Positions 7,654 to 15,612 of a stretch of DNA of 25,129 nucleotides are shown here, one piece after another. The stretch is from positions 1-25,129 of the forward strand of contig CAZPMT010000078.1 of NCBI GenBank assembly GCA_964587655.1. Reading direction: 5' to 3'. The first letter of the stretch is position 1; each line of letters starts with the position of its first letter. A model generated the notes under the pieces. It made no database searches, had not been told where the DNA came from, and saw only the letters and a list, made by a program, of their open reading frames with translations. This DNA is from CAZPMT01 sp964587655. Its GTDB lineage: Bacteria > Hydrogenedentota > Hydrogenedentia > Hydrogenedentales > SLHB01. The position numbers and the translations under genes were made by a program.

Positions 7654-7901
7654 GAGCCGCCGCCCACCAGAAGCGGTTCAACACGCTCATGGCCGACAAT
7701 TCGACGGGCATACGCAAGGCACGCCTTCACATCGTCGGCCTCCAGCCACGGGTAGCCCTCAAAAATGGTCTCGACGGAGTCTCCCGCCGCGAGCATTCCC
7801 AAGACATGCTCCACCGCCAGCCGCCGCCCCCGCACAATCGGCTTCCCGCCAAAGATATCCGGATTAAATGTAATCCGCTCCAAGAGCTTGTCTTCGTCCA
7901 T
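7650..7901 (-). CDS. DUF433-family antitoxin
   Basis: This 83-aa protein spans the whole DUF433 fold: RITFNPDIFGGKPIVRGRRL, then a helical part (VEHVLGMLAAGDSVETI) and YPWLEADDVKACLAYA. The opening 'found-and-claimed' strand with GGKPIVRGRR is diagnostic. The family is a winged-helix-like DNA-binding antitoxin usually cotranscribed with a DUF5615 PIN-like nuclease. The ATG at 7901 matches the domain start; the longer in-frame extension to 8006 would run over its own promoter. Its stop overlaps the toxin remnant start by 4 nt, the usual coupling in these pairs. With the toxin broken, it is an orphan antitoxin. Confidence 0.85.
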   Translation of the reverse strand: MDEDKLLERITFNPDIFGGKPIVRGRRLAVEHVLGMLAAGDSVETIFEGYPWLEADDVKACLAYARRIVGHERVEPLLVGGGS

Positions 7902-7941
7902 TTCACCGTTGTCCTCACGATGTGGTCTCAAACCCAGAACC

Positions 7942-7970
7942 AGTATGATGAAACCTCTTTGCTGAGTCAA
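7942..7970 (-). promoter_or_regulatory. Predicted promoter of the DUF433 gene
   Basis: Minus strand TTGACT (7970-7965), 17 nt, CATACT (7947-7942). It lies 41 nt upstream of the ATG at 7901 and is back to back with the PadR promoter. Confidence 0.55.
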
Positions 7971-7999
7971 CCGACAAGTCACCAACGGCAAGGAAGGTC

Positions 8000-8028
8000 T
8001 TGACATCCCTATAACTTAGAGGTATCAT
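8000..8028 (+). promoter_or_regulatory. Predicted promoter of the PadR-HAAS operon, with possible operator
   Basis: TTGACA (8000-8005), 17 nt, TATCAT (8023-8028): a near-consensus sigma70 promoter. An imperfect palindrome ATAAC-N5-GGTAT (8011-8025) sits in the spacer and touches the -10 box, a natural place for autorepression by PadR. Confidence 0.65.
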
Positions 8029-8054
8029 CTTCACATGAAAGGCGAGTCTCAGAG

Positions 8055-8369
8055 ATGAACCTCAAAGGCACATTAGCGCTGCTTGTCTTGCAGACGTTGG
8101 CCGAGGGACCGAACCACGGCTACCGCATCGCCCAAACCATCAAGAAGCGCTCAAAGGGGGTCCTGGACTTTCAGGAAGGTGCGCTGTATCCCTGCCTGCA
8201 CGGCCTTGAGAAGCAGGGCCTTCTCGAGTCATCCGAGAGTATCGCGGAAGGACGGACCCGCCGTTACTACCGGTTGACACAGAAGGGCCGGCGCGAGTTG
8301 GCTGCTCAACGCCAGGAATGGGAGAAGGTCTTCAAGGCGGTGAAGCTTGTGCTGGAGGGCAGCGCGTGA
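8055..8369 (+). CDS. PadR-family transcriptional regulator
   Basis: The 104-aa protein is a full-length PadR winged helix. It shows GTLALLVLQTL, then GPNHGYRIAQTIKKRS, the wing region FQEGALYPCLHGLEKQGLLESS and RRYYRLTQKGRREL. Short PadR proteins of this type act as dimeric repressors, often of the gene cotranscribed with them. The stop overlaps the next start by 4 nt (GTGA), so the two are translationally coupled. Together with the adjacent HAAS-type membrane protein this is a widespread two-gene module in which the membrane partner is thought to signal envelope state. The ligand is unknown. An operator candidate is noted in the promoter. Confidence 0.92.
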   Translation: MNLKGTLALLVLQTLAEGPNHGYRIAQTIKKRSKGVLDFQEGALYPCLHGLEKQGLLESSESIAEGRTRRYYRLTQKGRRELAAQRQEWEKVFKAVKLVLEGSA

Positions 8370-9088
8370 GTCACGATCAGGAACTGGAAAACTGGCTCTC
8401 GAAAGCGACAGCGGGCCTGTGCGATGAGGCCAAGGTTCGGATCGCCACCGAGATCGAATCCCACGTCCGCGAGGCCGTCGCGGATCTCCGCGAGCGGGGC
8501 ACAGGCGAGGCAGACGCCATGCGCGGCGCCGTCGCGACCCTCGGGAACGTCAAGAAGGCGCGCCGCGCCTTCAGACGTATCCATCTTACCGAGTGGGAAG
8601 CCATCACAGTCCGACGTGCGAACCGGAACGAGCCACTAGATCCCCAACCGCCCTATGGCCCTCAGACCACGCGCCGCCTGCTGGTCCCGTTAGTCCTGAT
8701 CTGTATCATTGGCGCAATCATTGACGCCGAACTCCGGCTATCTATCGTAACGCTCGGCGCGATAGCGGTGGTGTTTGGGGTGCTCCCCGTTGTTGTCCGG
8801 AGGATGTTACACCGGCCTCGTCCTAAGCGTAGTCCCGCTCGAATCGTCCTGGATCGTGCCATCAGCTTCCTCACAATCATCATCCTTCTAGCGATCTCTG
8901 CGTCGTTGTCGCACCTCGACATAGGGCAAATGGTTTCCGATGGCGTAATAAAACTTCTTATCGCTTCCCTTTGCCTTTCCTATGCGTACCGCTATTTGCG
9001 GCTTTGGCGGAAACTCAAATGCGATCCATCATTGGTGGCTGCGCATATTCCTGGAGACGACGAAACGCAAAGTCCCTCATCCGTCTGA
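8366..9088 (+). CDS. HAAS/permease-prefix-type membrane protein
   Basis: The protein is 240 aa, starting at a GTG inside the PadR stop codon. Residues 1-75 form a helical soluble domain (ELENWLSKATAGL, EIESHVREAVADL, DAMRGAVATLGN) typical of the HAAS/permease-prefix domain partnered with PadR regulators. About four membrane helices follow: LLVPLVLICIIGAIID, IVTLGAIAVVFGVLPVVV, FLTIIILLAISASL and VIKLLIASLCLSYAY. It probably sits in the inner membrane with the N-terminal domain in the cytoplasm. The function is inferred from family and gene order: sensing or sequestering a partner, not transport. Confidence 0.8.
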   Translation: MSHDQELENWLSKATAGLCDEAKVRIATEIESHVREAVADLRERGTGEADAMRGAVATLGNVKKARRAFRRIHLTEWEAITVRRANRNEPLDPQPPYGPQTTRRLLVPLVLICIIGAIIDAELRLSIVTLGAIAVVFGVLPVVVRRMLHRPRPKRSPARIVLDRAISFLTIIILLAISASLSHLDIGQMVSDGVIKLLIASLCLSYAYRYLRLWRKLKCDPSLVAAHIPGDDETQSPSSV

Positions 9089-9243
9089 ACGCGCCACCTA
9101 ATGCTTCCCAGCGAAACAAACATTCCCTCTGCGGTTCTCCTTTCCCCATCGGGGACAAGAGCAAGATGGTTTTTTCTTTGAGACGCCGGGAATTCCCTCT
9201 GTTCCCGGAAATCCCCATCATCTCCATCTATCTCCCTATCTCC

Positions 9244-9272
9244 TTGCCTTACACACCGTCTTTGTGTGTACT
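9244..9272 (+). promoter_or_regulatory. Candidate promoter with inverted repeat before the sialidase-like gene
   Basis: TTGCCT (9244-9249), 17 nt, TGTACT (9267-9272). The spacer holds a perfect 7-bp inverted repeat TACACAC-N7-GTGTGTA (9250-9270), which could be an operator. Upstream in the 9089-9377 gap there is also a CCGGGAA/TTCCCGG hairpin (9186-9208), and no gene was found. Confidence 0.35.
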
Positions 9273-9377
9273 GACTTTTCTAGGTTCATACCTGAACGTT
9301 TCCGCATCTTGTCTTCGGCGTCTCATGCGTGCTTAAATGGCGTGTCGCGTTTATGCATCGTGAGGAGGGTGAAGGCC

Positions 9378-11243
9378 ATGCTGGAGTCCACGTTTGTCTT
9401 TTTGATTACCTGTCTATTCTGTTCCGTTCTGTTGCTCGCGTTTCCGGGTTGGGCCCAGACGGGAAGCGAGAACGAGCCGATCCGGTACGTCGGCGCGGTG
9501 AGCATTGATCCGACGCCGCATGACGGCCGGCTGCGCCCGGCGATTGGCGTGGCGAACTACCAGACGTTTCGCGCTAACCGCACGCACCCGGAACGCGCCG
9601 AGGGGTTTGGCTGGACGTACAATCATGCCCCGATGCTCGCGTATTGGAACGACACGTTCTATCAGGAGTATCTCAGCAATCCCGTGGATGAGCACATCGC
9701 GCCGGGTCACACGCTGATCCTGACCTCGCGCGACGGCCGCAACTGGACGCAGCCCGCTGTCGTGTTTCCGGCCTATGAGCCGCCGCCCGGCACGCCGATG
9801 CCGAAGGGTTACAACGGCTACATGATGCATCAGCGCATGGGGTTCTACGTCGCGCCGAACGGACGCCTATTGGTCCTTGCGTTTTATGGCCACACCGAAG
9901 ATCCCTTCGTGAAAGGCGGGATCGGCCGCGTCGTGCGCGAGGCGTACAAGGACGGCTCGTACGGCCCGATCTATTTCATCCGGTACACGCGTCACGCCGA
10001 TTGGAACGAGTCCAATACGAGCTATCCGCTCTACACGCGTTCGTCCGACGCGGGGTTCCTCGATGCGTGCGAGGCCTTGTTGGCGGACAGGCTCATGACG
10101 CTTCAGTGGAAGGACGAAGACCCCGGCCCGGAGGGATTCTATCCGGTCAAAGGGAAACTCGGCGCCCTCTGTTTCTACCATCGCAAGAACGGGAAGGTCG
10201 TCGGCCTGTGGAAGTGGTCCATGTGCGCGCTGTCGGCGGACGAAGGTCGAACGTTCTCGACTCCGGTTAAGGTCCCCACGATTGTTATGGACGGCGCGAA
10301 GATCTGGGGGCAGCGCACCTCGGACGGACGCTACGCCCTGGTGTACAACCCGACCGTGCACGGTGAACACCGCTATCCGCTGGCCATCGTGACGGGCGAT
10401 GACGGGATCGTTTTCGACAACATGCTGCTGGTGCACGGCGAGGTGCCGCCGCGGCGGTTCTTCGGACGCTGGAAGGATTTCGGCCCACAATACGTCCGCG
10501 GCATCGAGGAAGGAAACGGCAACCCGCCCGGAAACGCGATGTGGATCACGTACAGCGTCAACAAGGAGGATATTTGGGTCAGCAGGATCCCGGTCCCTGT
10601 TCGCTACAGTGTCGACGGGCCAGTCGCGGACAACTTCGACGAGATGGAAACCGGCGGACACGTCGTCGATTGGAACGTATACTCACCGTCGTTGGCGCCA
10701 GTTCGCGTTGTCGAATGTCCTTCGGGCGGAAAGTGTCTTGAACTTCGCGATGAAGATCCCTATGACTACGCGAAAGCCGTCCGCGTGTTCAAAGAAGGGC
10801 CCAAGGCCGAGATCAGTTGCCGCGTTCTCGCAAAGCAGTCCGGCGCAGGACTGTTGGACATCGAGGTTCTGGACCGATACGGGAACCGTCCCGTGCGCGT
10901 CCGCTTCGATAGCGACGGGCGAATCAAAGCCATCAACGGCGGCGATACGCGGGACCTTCAAGCCTACAAAGCTGATACGTGGTACAAGCTGGGGATTACC
11001 GTCGATGCGTCTCCGTTCGGCCACTATGGCGTGACGATCGACGGGCAGACGGTTGTGAGCGACGCGCCGCTTGCGGAAGCGGTGCTGTCAGTCGAGCGCC
11101 TCTGCTTCCGAACCGGGCCGTACCGCGACCAGCCCACTCGGGAAACCGACAACGAGCGTCAGCATCCGCCTCTGACCGGCGCCGACGATCCCGCGCCCTT
11201 GGCCGTGTACGACGTCAAAGAGGTCCGAGCCATCGCCAACTGA
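9378..11243 (+). CDS. Secreted sialidase-like (BNR/Asp-box) protein
   Basis: Of 621 aa, the first 27 form a Sec signal (MLESTFVFLITC...LLLAF, then WAQ-T). The ATG at 9378 follows GAGGAGGG by 8 nt; an upstream in-frame start at 9264 would hide the signal. Residues about 30-400 look like a sialidase-type beta-propeller with Asp-box sequences SRDGRNW and SADEGRTF. The C-terminal ~190 residues, from DNFDEMETGG, look like a beta-sandwich of concanavalin/LamG type (CLELRDEDPY, WYKLGITVDAS, HYGVTIDGQ). The role is probably glycan recognition or cleavage outside the cell, close to the sulfatase. Catalytic residues were not assigned, so sialidase activity itself is uncertain; such propellers include enzymes with other sugars as substrates. 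Confidence 0.75.
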   Translation: MLESTFVFLITCLFCSVLLLAFPGWAQTGSENEPIRYVGAVSIDPTPHDGRLRPAIGVANYQTFRANRTHPERAEGFGWTYNHAPMLAYWNDTFYQEYLSNPVDEHIAPGHTLILTSRDGRNWTQPAVVFPAYEPPPGTPMPKGYNGYMMHQRMGFYVAPNGRLLVLAFYGHTEDPFVKGGIGRVVREAYKDGSYGPIYFIRYTRHADWNESNTSYPLYTRSSDAGFLDACEALLADRLMTLQWKDEDPGPEGFYPVKGKLGALCFYHRKNGKVVGLWKWSMCALSADEGRTFSTPVKVPTIVMDGAKIWGQRTSDGRYALVYNPTVHGEHRYPLAIVTGDDGIVFDNMLLVHGEVPPRRFFGRWKDFGPQYVRGIEEGNGNPPGNAMWITYSVNKEDIWVSRIPVPVRYSVDGPVADNFDEMETGGHVVDWNVYSPSLAPVRVVECPSGGKCLELRDEDPYDYAKAVRVFKEGPKAEISCRVLAKQSGAGLLDIEVLDRYGNRPVRVRFDSDGRIKAINGGDTRDLQAYKADTWYKLGITVDASPFGHYGVTIDGQTVVSDAPLAEAVLSVERLCFRTGPYRDQPTRETDNERQHPPLTGADDPAPLAVYDVKEVRAIAN

Positions 11244-11280
11244 CACCGCTTACGGATGTGGATTTGCCGCAAGTGCGTGC

Positions 11281-14208
11281 TCATTGGGTTCGGCCGGAGT
11301 CTGCCCGGAGATCTTCCTCAAAACCCGCGGCGACTTTTTCGCCGGCATTGCGCGCCTTGGCGACCGCATCCCAGGCCTTGTCATATTCCTTCAGACGGTA
11401 ATAGGCGATGGCCAACTGAGGATACACGCCGCGGAGTGTAGGTTCGATCTCCAGCGACTTGTCGAACTCCGCAATCGCGCCGGAAACGTCTTCCAGACTG
11501 AACAACGCCACCGCCAGATTGACGTGGTTTGCCGCTGCTGTGGGATCCAGTTCGGACGCTTTCCTAAGAATCCCGACGGCGTTGGCGTAGTCGCGACTCT
11601 GGACGAGCGCGGCGCCGAGGCTCTGATAAGCCATGGCGAAGTGGGGTTCCAGCTCGATGGCTTTGCGCCATTCGGCTATGGCCGCGTCGAGCGTATTGGC
11701 GCCTCTCCTTGCTTGTCCGAGCAGGGCCTGGCCGAGGTGGTAATGGTATGTAACGCGGCTGGAATCCAGTTCCAACGCCTTCCGCAGGTTCGCGATCCCC
11801 TCCTCCAGGTTGCCGTTCAGCGTCATGGCGATGCCGATAATTTCGTAGGCTTCAGCGTACTCCCGGCCAAAGGCCAGGAGTTGGCGGCTCTTCTTGATTG
11901 CCTGTTCCAACTTGCCTGCATCGAGCAGCGCGTTGGCCGTGCGTAGCAGGTTGTCCTGGGCATTCAAGCGAACGACAGGAGCAAGCATGTTCTCCACCGG
12001 GGCGAAGTCGTCCGTAAGCACCACTTCCCCCGTGCGCGCAATCATGGCGTCCAACTGCGCCGCGGGGATCAGGCTGCCCTCATAGCCGTACTTGCCGCGC
12101 AACGGGCCTGCGAGGTCTTCAAGGTCGAGAGGGCGCCGTGAACTGGCCACGACGTACGTGTCCCGCACCGCGGCTTTCGTCCGGCAAGTAAACGTGTACA
12201 CGTATGGGAACACGCGGCGACAGGTGTTGGCAACGGCCCCGACGAACCGCTGCGACTCGATCATGTCGATCATGTTGAGCAGGTACATGCCGTCAGGGGC
12301 AAGCAACTCGCCGATCTCCTGCGTGAACTCCAGCGTCGTGAGATGGTAGGGGACGCTGTAGTCGTTGAACGAGTCGCCAAACACGCAATCGAAGACCGGT
12401 GCCGACGCGCCGTTCCGTTTGGCGCGCACGAGGTCGGCGATCCTGTTACGGGCGTCCATATTATAGATGTGCAGCGTCGTGTCGCGCGGCAGGCCGCACG
12501 CGGCATGAGCCGCCTCCGTGACCGCTGGGTCGATCTCGGCGACCTCGATGTAGCTTCCGGGGCGGACGACCTCGAGATACTGAGGAAAGGAGTAGGCGCC
12601 TCCACCAATGGCCATGGCTTTGACGGATTGGCCCGCCGGAAAGCATTTGTCGAGGACGGCCTCGTAAATCCATTCGTATTCGTAACGGAGGTCGCGTGGA
12701 TTACTGATGTCCACCTTACCTTGGATCAGATGGTCCAGGACCATTTCGCGCAGGTTGGGGTTGCCCGGGTCCTGTCGGACGCTGATGCAGGAATATTGGC
12801 TCTCACGCTTATAGACGACGCCAGGCGGCGTTAACGACGTCAGTTCCAACGCCGTGGCGAGGCCGCGCGGGCCCGGAAGCGGCGTGAAGGCGCCCAGCAT
12901 GATCACGGAGGCGATTGCCACCCAGCCCCAAACAAGCTTTGACCGCAACCCGTGAGCGCAGGCCAGGATTGTCAGCATGGCCGCGACAAGGCACAGCGTA
13001 TGCGTCATACCGGCTGCGGGGATCAAGAAGAACCCGGCAGCGAGCGTGCCGGCGATGCTGCCGATGGAACTCCATGCATAGATGTTACCGACGGTTGTGC
13101 CTGCGCCTCGTCCGAGGCCCAACGCCGCTTTCGCTACCACCGGAGTGACGGCGCCGATGGCCAGTGAAGGCAAGAAGAACACCGCCATGCAGTGCAACGC
13201 TATTTGGGCCGGCCATGAATACGACACGAGAAGGGAAGAATGGACAAGAGCCCCGCTGGTCTTTGTGATGACGATACAGGCGGCGGCGGAAAGTATCAGC
13301 AGCACCGCCAGCGTACGTCGCGGTGGAAAGGCGTCCGCCAGCCGTCCGCCCACGAAGCTTCCGAGGGTGATCCCGGCCAGTACGACGGCGATGACCGTCG
13401 TCCAGCCGTACAACGATTGCCCGAATTCCACGGAGATCATTCGTCCGGCGACCATTTCCATGGCCATTACGCAGGCATTGGCGACGAAGACCGTCGCGAT
13501 GGGCGGCAGCCATTCGCGGCGCCTCCACCGGGCCTTTTCGGCGCGCGGTACGGCAGGGGCCGGCTCCACCCTTTGCGCCGTTGCCCGCGCGTACAATGCG
13601 CCGGCCGCGTAGATCATGCCTACACATGCCAGACCGGCGGCCGCCGCAACAGTCACCGTGGTTGCGCGCATCCACATGATGAGACAGTAGCCGGTGACAA
13701 AGGTTCCCAGAATCGATCCGGCCGTGGCCCATGCGTATACGCCGCCAATGGCGCGTCCAGCCGCGGACCGGGTGATCAGGGCGCGCTTGACGATGACAGG
13801 GCTGATCGTGCCGAGCAGCATGGCCGGCAACAGGAACGTGATCGTGATGTGTCCGAGGATGCGTGCCGGCCAACTCAGATTCAGCAGCACGCCCCATTCG
13901 CCCGCGATGCGGTTCAACAGCAGCATGCTGAGACACCCTGCCGCCGCGAGCAGGAATTGAACGGCAAGCGTGGCGGGACCGTGATGGCGGTCCGCGACGC
14001 GTCCGCCGATGTAATTCCCGACGGCAATTCCAGCCAAGACCACGCTGATGATTCCGGTCCACGTATAGAGCGACTGGCCGAGGTATCGCGAGATGAGGCG
14101 TCCCGCGACGAGTTCCACGACCATGATGCAGGCGCTGGACACGAAGACCGTTGCGTTCGGCGACATGCTGGCCGTCCACTGTGATGATAGCCGTTGCGCT
14201 TTGCTCAT
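11281..14208 (-). CDS. Two MFS-like halves fused to a spermidine-synthase-like domain and TPRs
   Basis: The protein is 975 aa from the ATG at 14208; an in-frame start at 14304 lies upstream of the predicted promoter start. Residues 15-215 and 236-430 are two homologous membrane halves, each opening with ATVFV..ACVM..E.VAGR and then GQSLY.WT and VVLAG. Residues 465-740 are a Rossmann-type spermidine-synthase-like domain: AIGGGAYSFPQ, EVAEIDP, GDSFNDYSVPYHLTT. The canonical catalytic Asp of aminopropyltransferases (GGGDG) is absent, reading GGGAY. Residues about 755-960 are TPR helices. It fits the poorly understood 'fused MFS/spermidine synthase' group; true polyamine synthesis is doubtful. 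It is convergent with the sialidase-like gene (37-nt gap). Confidence 0.82.
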   Translation of the reverse strand: MSKAQRLSSQWTASMSPNATVFVSSACIMVVELVAGRLISRYLGQSLYTWTGIISVVLAGIAVGNYIGGRVADRHHGPATLAVQFLLAAAGCLSMLLLNRIAGEWGVLLNLSWPARILGHITITFLLPAMLLGTISPVIVKRALITRSAAGRAIGGVYAWATAGSILGTFVTGYCLIMWMRATTVTVAAAAGLACVGMIYAAGALYARATAQRVEPAPAVPRAEKARWRRREWLPPIATVFVANACVMAMEMVAGRMISVEFGQSLYGWTTVIAVVLAGITLGSFVGGRLADAFPPRRTLAVLLILSAAACIVITKTSGALVHSSLLVSYSWPAQIALHCMAVFFLPSLAIGAVTPVVAKAALGLGRGAGTTVGNIYAWSSIGSIAGTLAAGFFLIPAAGMTHTLCLVAAMLTILACAHGLRSKLVWGWVAIASVIMLGAFTPLPGPRGLATALELTSLTPPGVVYKRESQYSCISVRQDPGNPNLREMVLDHLIQGKVDISNPRDLRYEYEWIYEAVLDKCFPAGQSVKAMAIGGGAYSFPQYLEVVRPGSYIEVAEIDPAVTEAAHAACGLPRDTTLHIYNMDARNRIADLVRAKRNGASAPVFDCVFGDSFNDYSVPYHLTTLEFTQEIGELLAPDGMYLLNMIDMIESQRFVGAVANTCRRVFPYVYTFTCRTKAAVRDTYVVASSRRPLDLEDLAGPLRGKYGYEGSLIPAAQLDAMIARTGEVVLTDDFAPVENMLAPVVRLNAQDNLLRTANALLDAGKLEQAIKKSRQLLAFGREYAEAYEIIGIAMTLNGNLEEGIANLRKALELDSSRVTYHYHLGQALLGQARRGANTLDAAIAEWRKAIELEPHFAMAYQSLGAALVQSRDYANAVGILRKASELDPTAAANHVNLAVALFSLEDVSGAIAEFDKSLEIEPTLRGVYPQLAIAYYRLKEYDKAWDAVAKARNAGEKVAAGFEEDLRADSGRTQ

Positions 14209-14275
14209 GCGTCCGCCATTCCAAAAGTTACGAGATCTCTGATCGGTTCGCCCAAGCCTGCCTTTGAAGAGCCTC

Positions 14276-14304
14276 AGTATATCGGCGTCCCGCGTTTGCG
14301 TCAA
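14276..14304 (-). promoter_or_regulatory. Predicted promoter of the MFS-synthase-TPR gene
   Basis: Minus strand TTGACG (14304-14299), 17 nt, TATACT (14281-14276). The start of transcription falls near 14269, which supports the translation start at 14208. On the plus strand of the same gap TATGCT (14349-14354) is a weak -10 for the UROD gene, and a GGGCGC/GCGCCC hairpin (14364-14384) lies in that gene's leader. Confidence 0.6.
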
Positions 14305-14410
14305 ATCGGCCGCGCGCCGGGATCTTTCCGGACAACAGCGATTTATCGTATGCTAAGCTGCGCGGGCGCCGCCTTGGAGCGCCCACGTTGTTTCGAGGAA
14401 GGAGATCGCA

Positions 14411-15505
14411 ATGACCCCCATGACCAAGCGCGAGCGAGTGATGCGAACGGTTCGATTCGAGGAAACTGACCGCGTTCCGCTCTATGATATTTTTCAGAAC
14501 GACGCCATCATTGAACACTACGCGGGACGCAAACTCACTTATGAAGACGGGGCACGCACCGTGGCGCTGGCCGTCGGCCGGGTCCTGGACATGACGCGCA
14601 TGATCAGCGCGCCGCAACCTCCGAAAGAGTTTGTGCGGGGCGACGGCGTTCGTTTTCGTCAGGAACGCTGGACGGGTTGGCTTGTCGAGCGTCCGTTTCG
14701 GGATCTTCGGTCATTGCGTCCGTGGATCGAAGAGCGGATCCGCGAAGCGAACGCGCAGACCTTCGATTCCGCCTGCGCGGAGACCACGTGGAAGAACGTC
14801 GAGACCAACTCGGCCCTGTTCGCGGAAAGCGACCCCACGGGAAGGCACGACCCGACCGTGCTTGTGCTGGAAAGCGGCGTTGGACTCGACGGGATGTACT
14901 GGATAACGGGCATGGGCCTGTTCACGGAACTCATGTTCGAGGACCCCGGCCTGTTGGAGGAATGGCTGGAGGCGCTGACGGCGGCGGAACTGCGGCGCGT
15001 CGCGGTCATAGCCGATCCGGAGCGCATCCCAATCGCGCTCACGTATTCGGATATCGCGCACAAGACCGGCACGCTGTTCTCCCCGGACTGGCTTCGCCGG
15101 TATTGGCTCCCTCGCTTGAAGCGCCTCAATGACGCGTGGCACGCGCGCGATACGGTCTGCCTGTTTCATTCCGACGGCAATCTCTGGGGTGTGCTCGACG
15201 ACCTGATCGCCGCTGGCATCGACGGTCTGAACCCGATCGAAGTGCTCGCGGGCATGACGGTGCGAGAGGTGCGCGAGAAGTATCCCAGGCTGTTCCTGGC
15301 CGGCGGGATCGACGTCAGCCAGCTTCTAACTTACGGCACGCCTCAAGAGGTGCGCGCTACATGCCGGCAGGCCATCGAGGACACATGCGGCGTCGGCTAT
15401 TTCATGGGATCGAGCACAGAACTGCATTGGGACGTCCGTCTGGAAAACGCCATCGCCATGTTCGAAACCGCAGGGCCGCCGCACGCAGGGCACGGGGCCA
15501 TATAG
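14411..15505 (+). CDS. Uroporphyrinogen decarboxylase (UROD) family protein
   Basis: The 364-aa protein begins TKRERVMRTVRFEETDRVP, the standard opening of UROD-like corrinoid methyltransferases and decarboxylases (MtaA/CmuA branch). Later signatures are VCLFHSDGNLWGVLDDLIAA, GIDGLNPIEVLAGM and LFLAGGIDVSQLL, tracing the TIM barrel. In methyltransferase members the HxCG motif binds Zn; here it is HSDG, so Zn ligation may differ. No corrinoid-binding protein is next to it, so the substrate is unknown; heme synthesis is unlikely for this branch. AAGGAG lies 6 nt before the ATG. Divergent from the MFS gene. Confidence 0.85.
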   Translation: MTPMTKRERVMRTVRFEETDRVPLYDIFQNDAIIEHYAGRKLTYEDGARTVALAVGRVLDMTRMISAPQPPKEFVRGDGVRFRQERWTGWLVERPFRDLRSLRPWIEERIREANAQTFDSACAETTWKNVETNSALFAESDPTGRHDPTVLVLESGVGLDGMYWITGMGLFTELMFEDPGLLEEWLEALTAAELRRVAVIADPERIPIALTYSDIAHKTGTLFSPDWLRRYWLPRLKRLNDAWHARDTVCLFHSDGNLWGVLDDLIAAGIDGLNPIEVLAGMTVREVREKYPRLFLAGGIDVSQLLTYGTPQEVRATCRQAIEDTCGVGYFMGSSTELHWDVRLENAIAMFETAGPPHAGHGAI

Positions 15506-15523
15506 AAGGGGGTATGGAACGAA

Positions 15524-15569
15524 CACCTTAAGGTGGACGTTGTTGACGGCCTTCGGCCGCGGGACGTCC
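15524..15569. repeat. Palindrome and hairpin between convergent genes
   Basis: CACCTTAAGGTG (15524-15535) is a perfect 12-bp palindrome. Directly after it GGACGT (15535-15540) pairs with ACGTCC (15564-15569), enclosing GGCC-TTC-GGCC. No T-tract follows on either strand, so it is a weak terminator candidate at best. Confidence 0.5.
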
Positions 15570-15612
15570 TGGCTCGAAATGTAACCCTTATTCCGTTGTG
15601 ATGCACTTAGAG

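Noticed and set aside
13085..14224. 379-aa and 314-aa alternative frames over the MFS-synthase gene
   Set aside because: Arg/Gly/His-rich out-of-frame translations of a high-GC gene; the long frame has clear transmembrane and synthase motifs.
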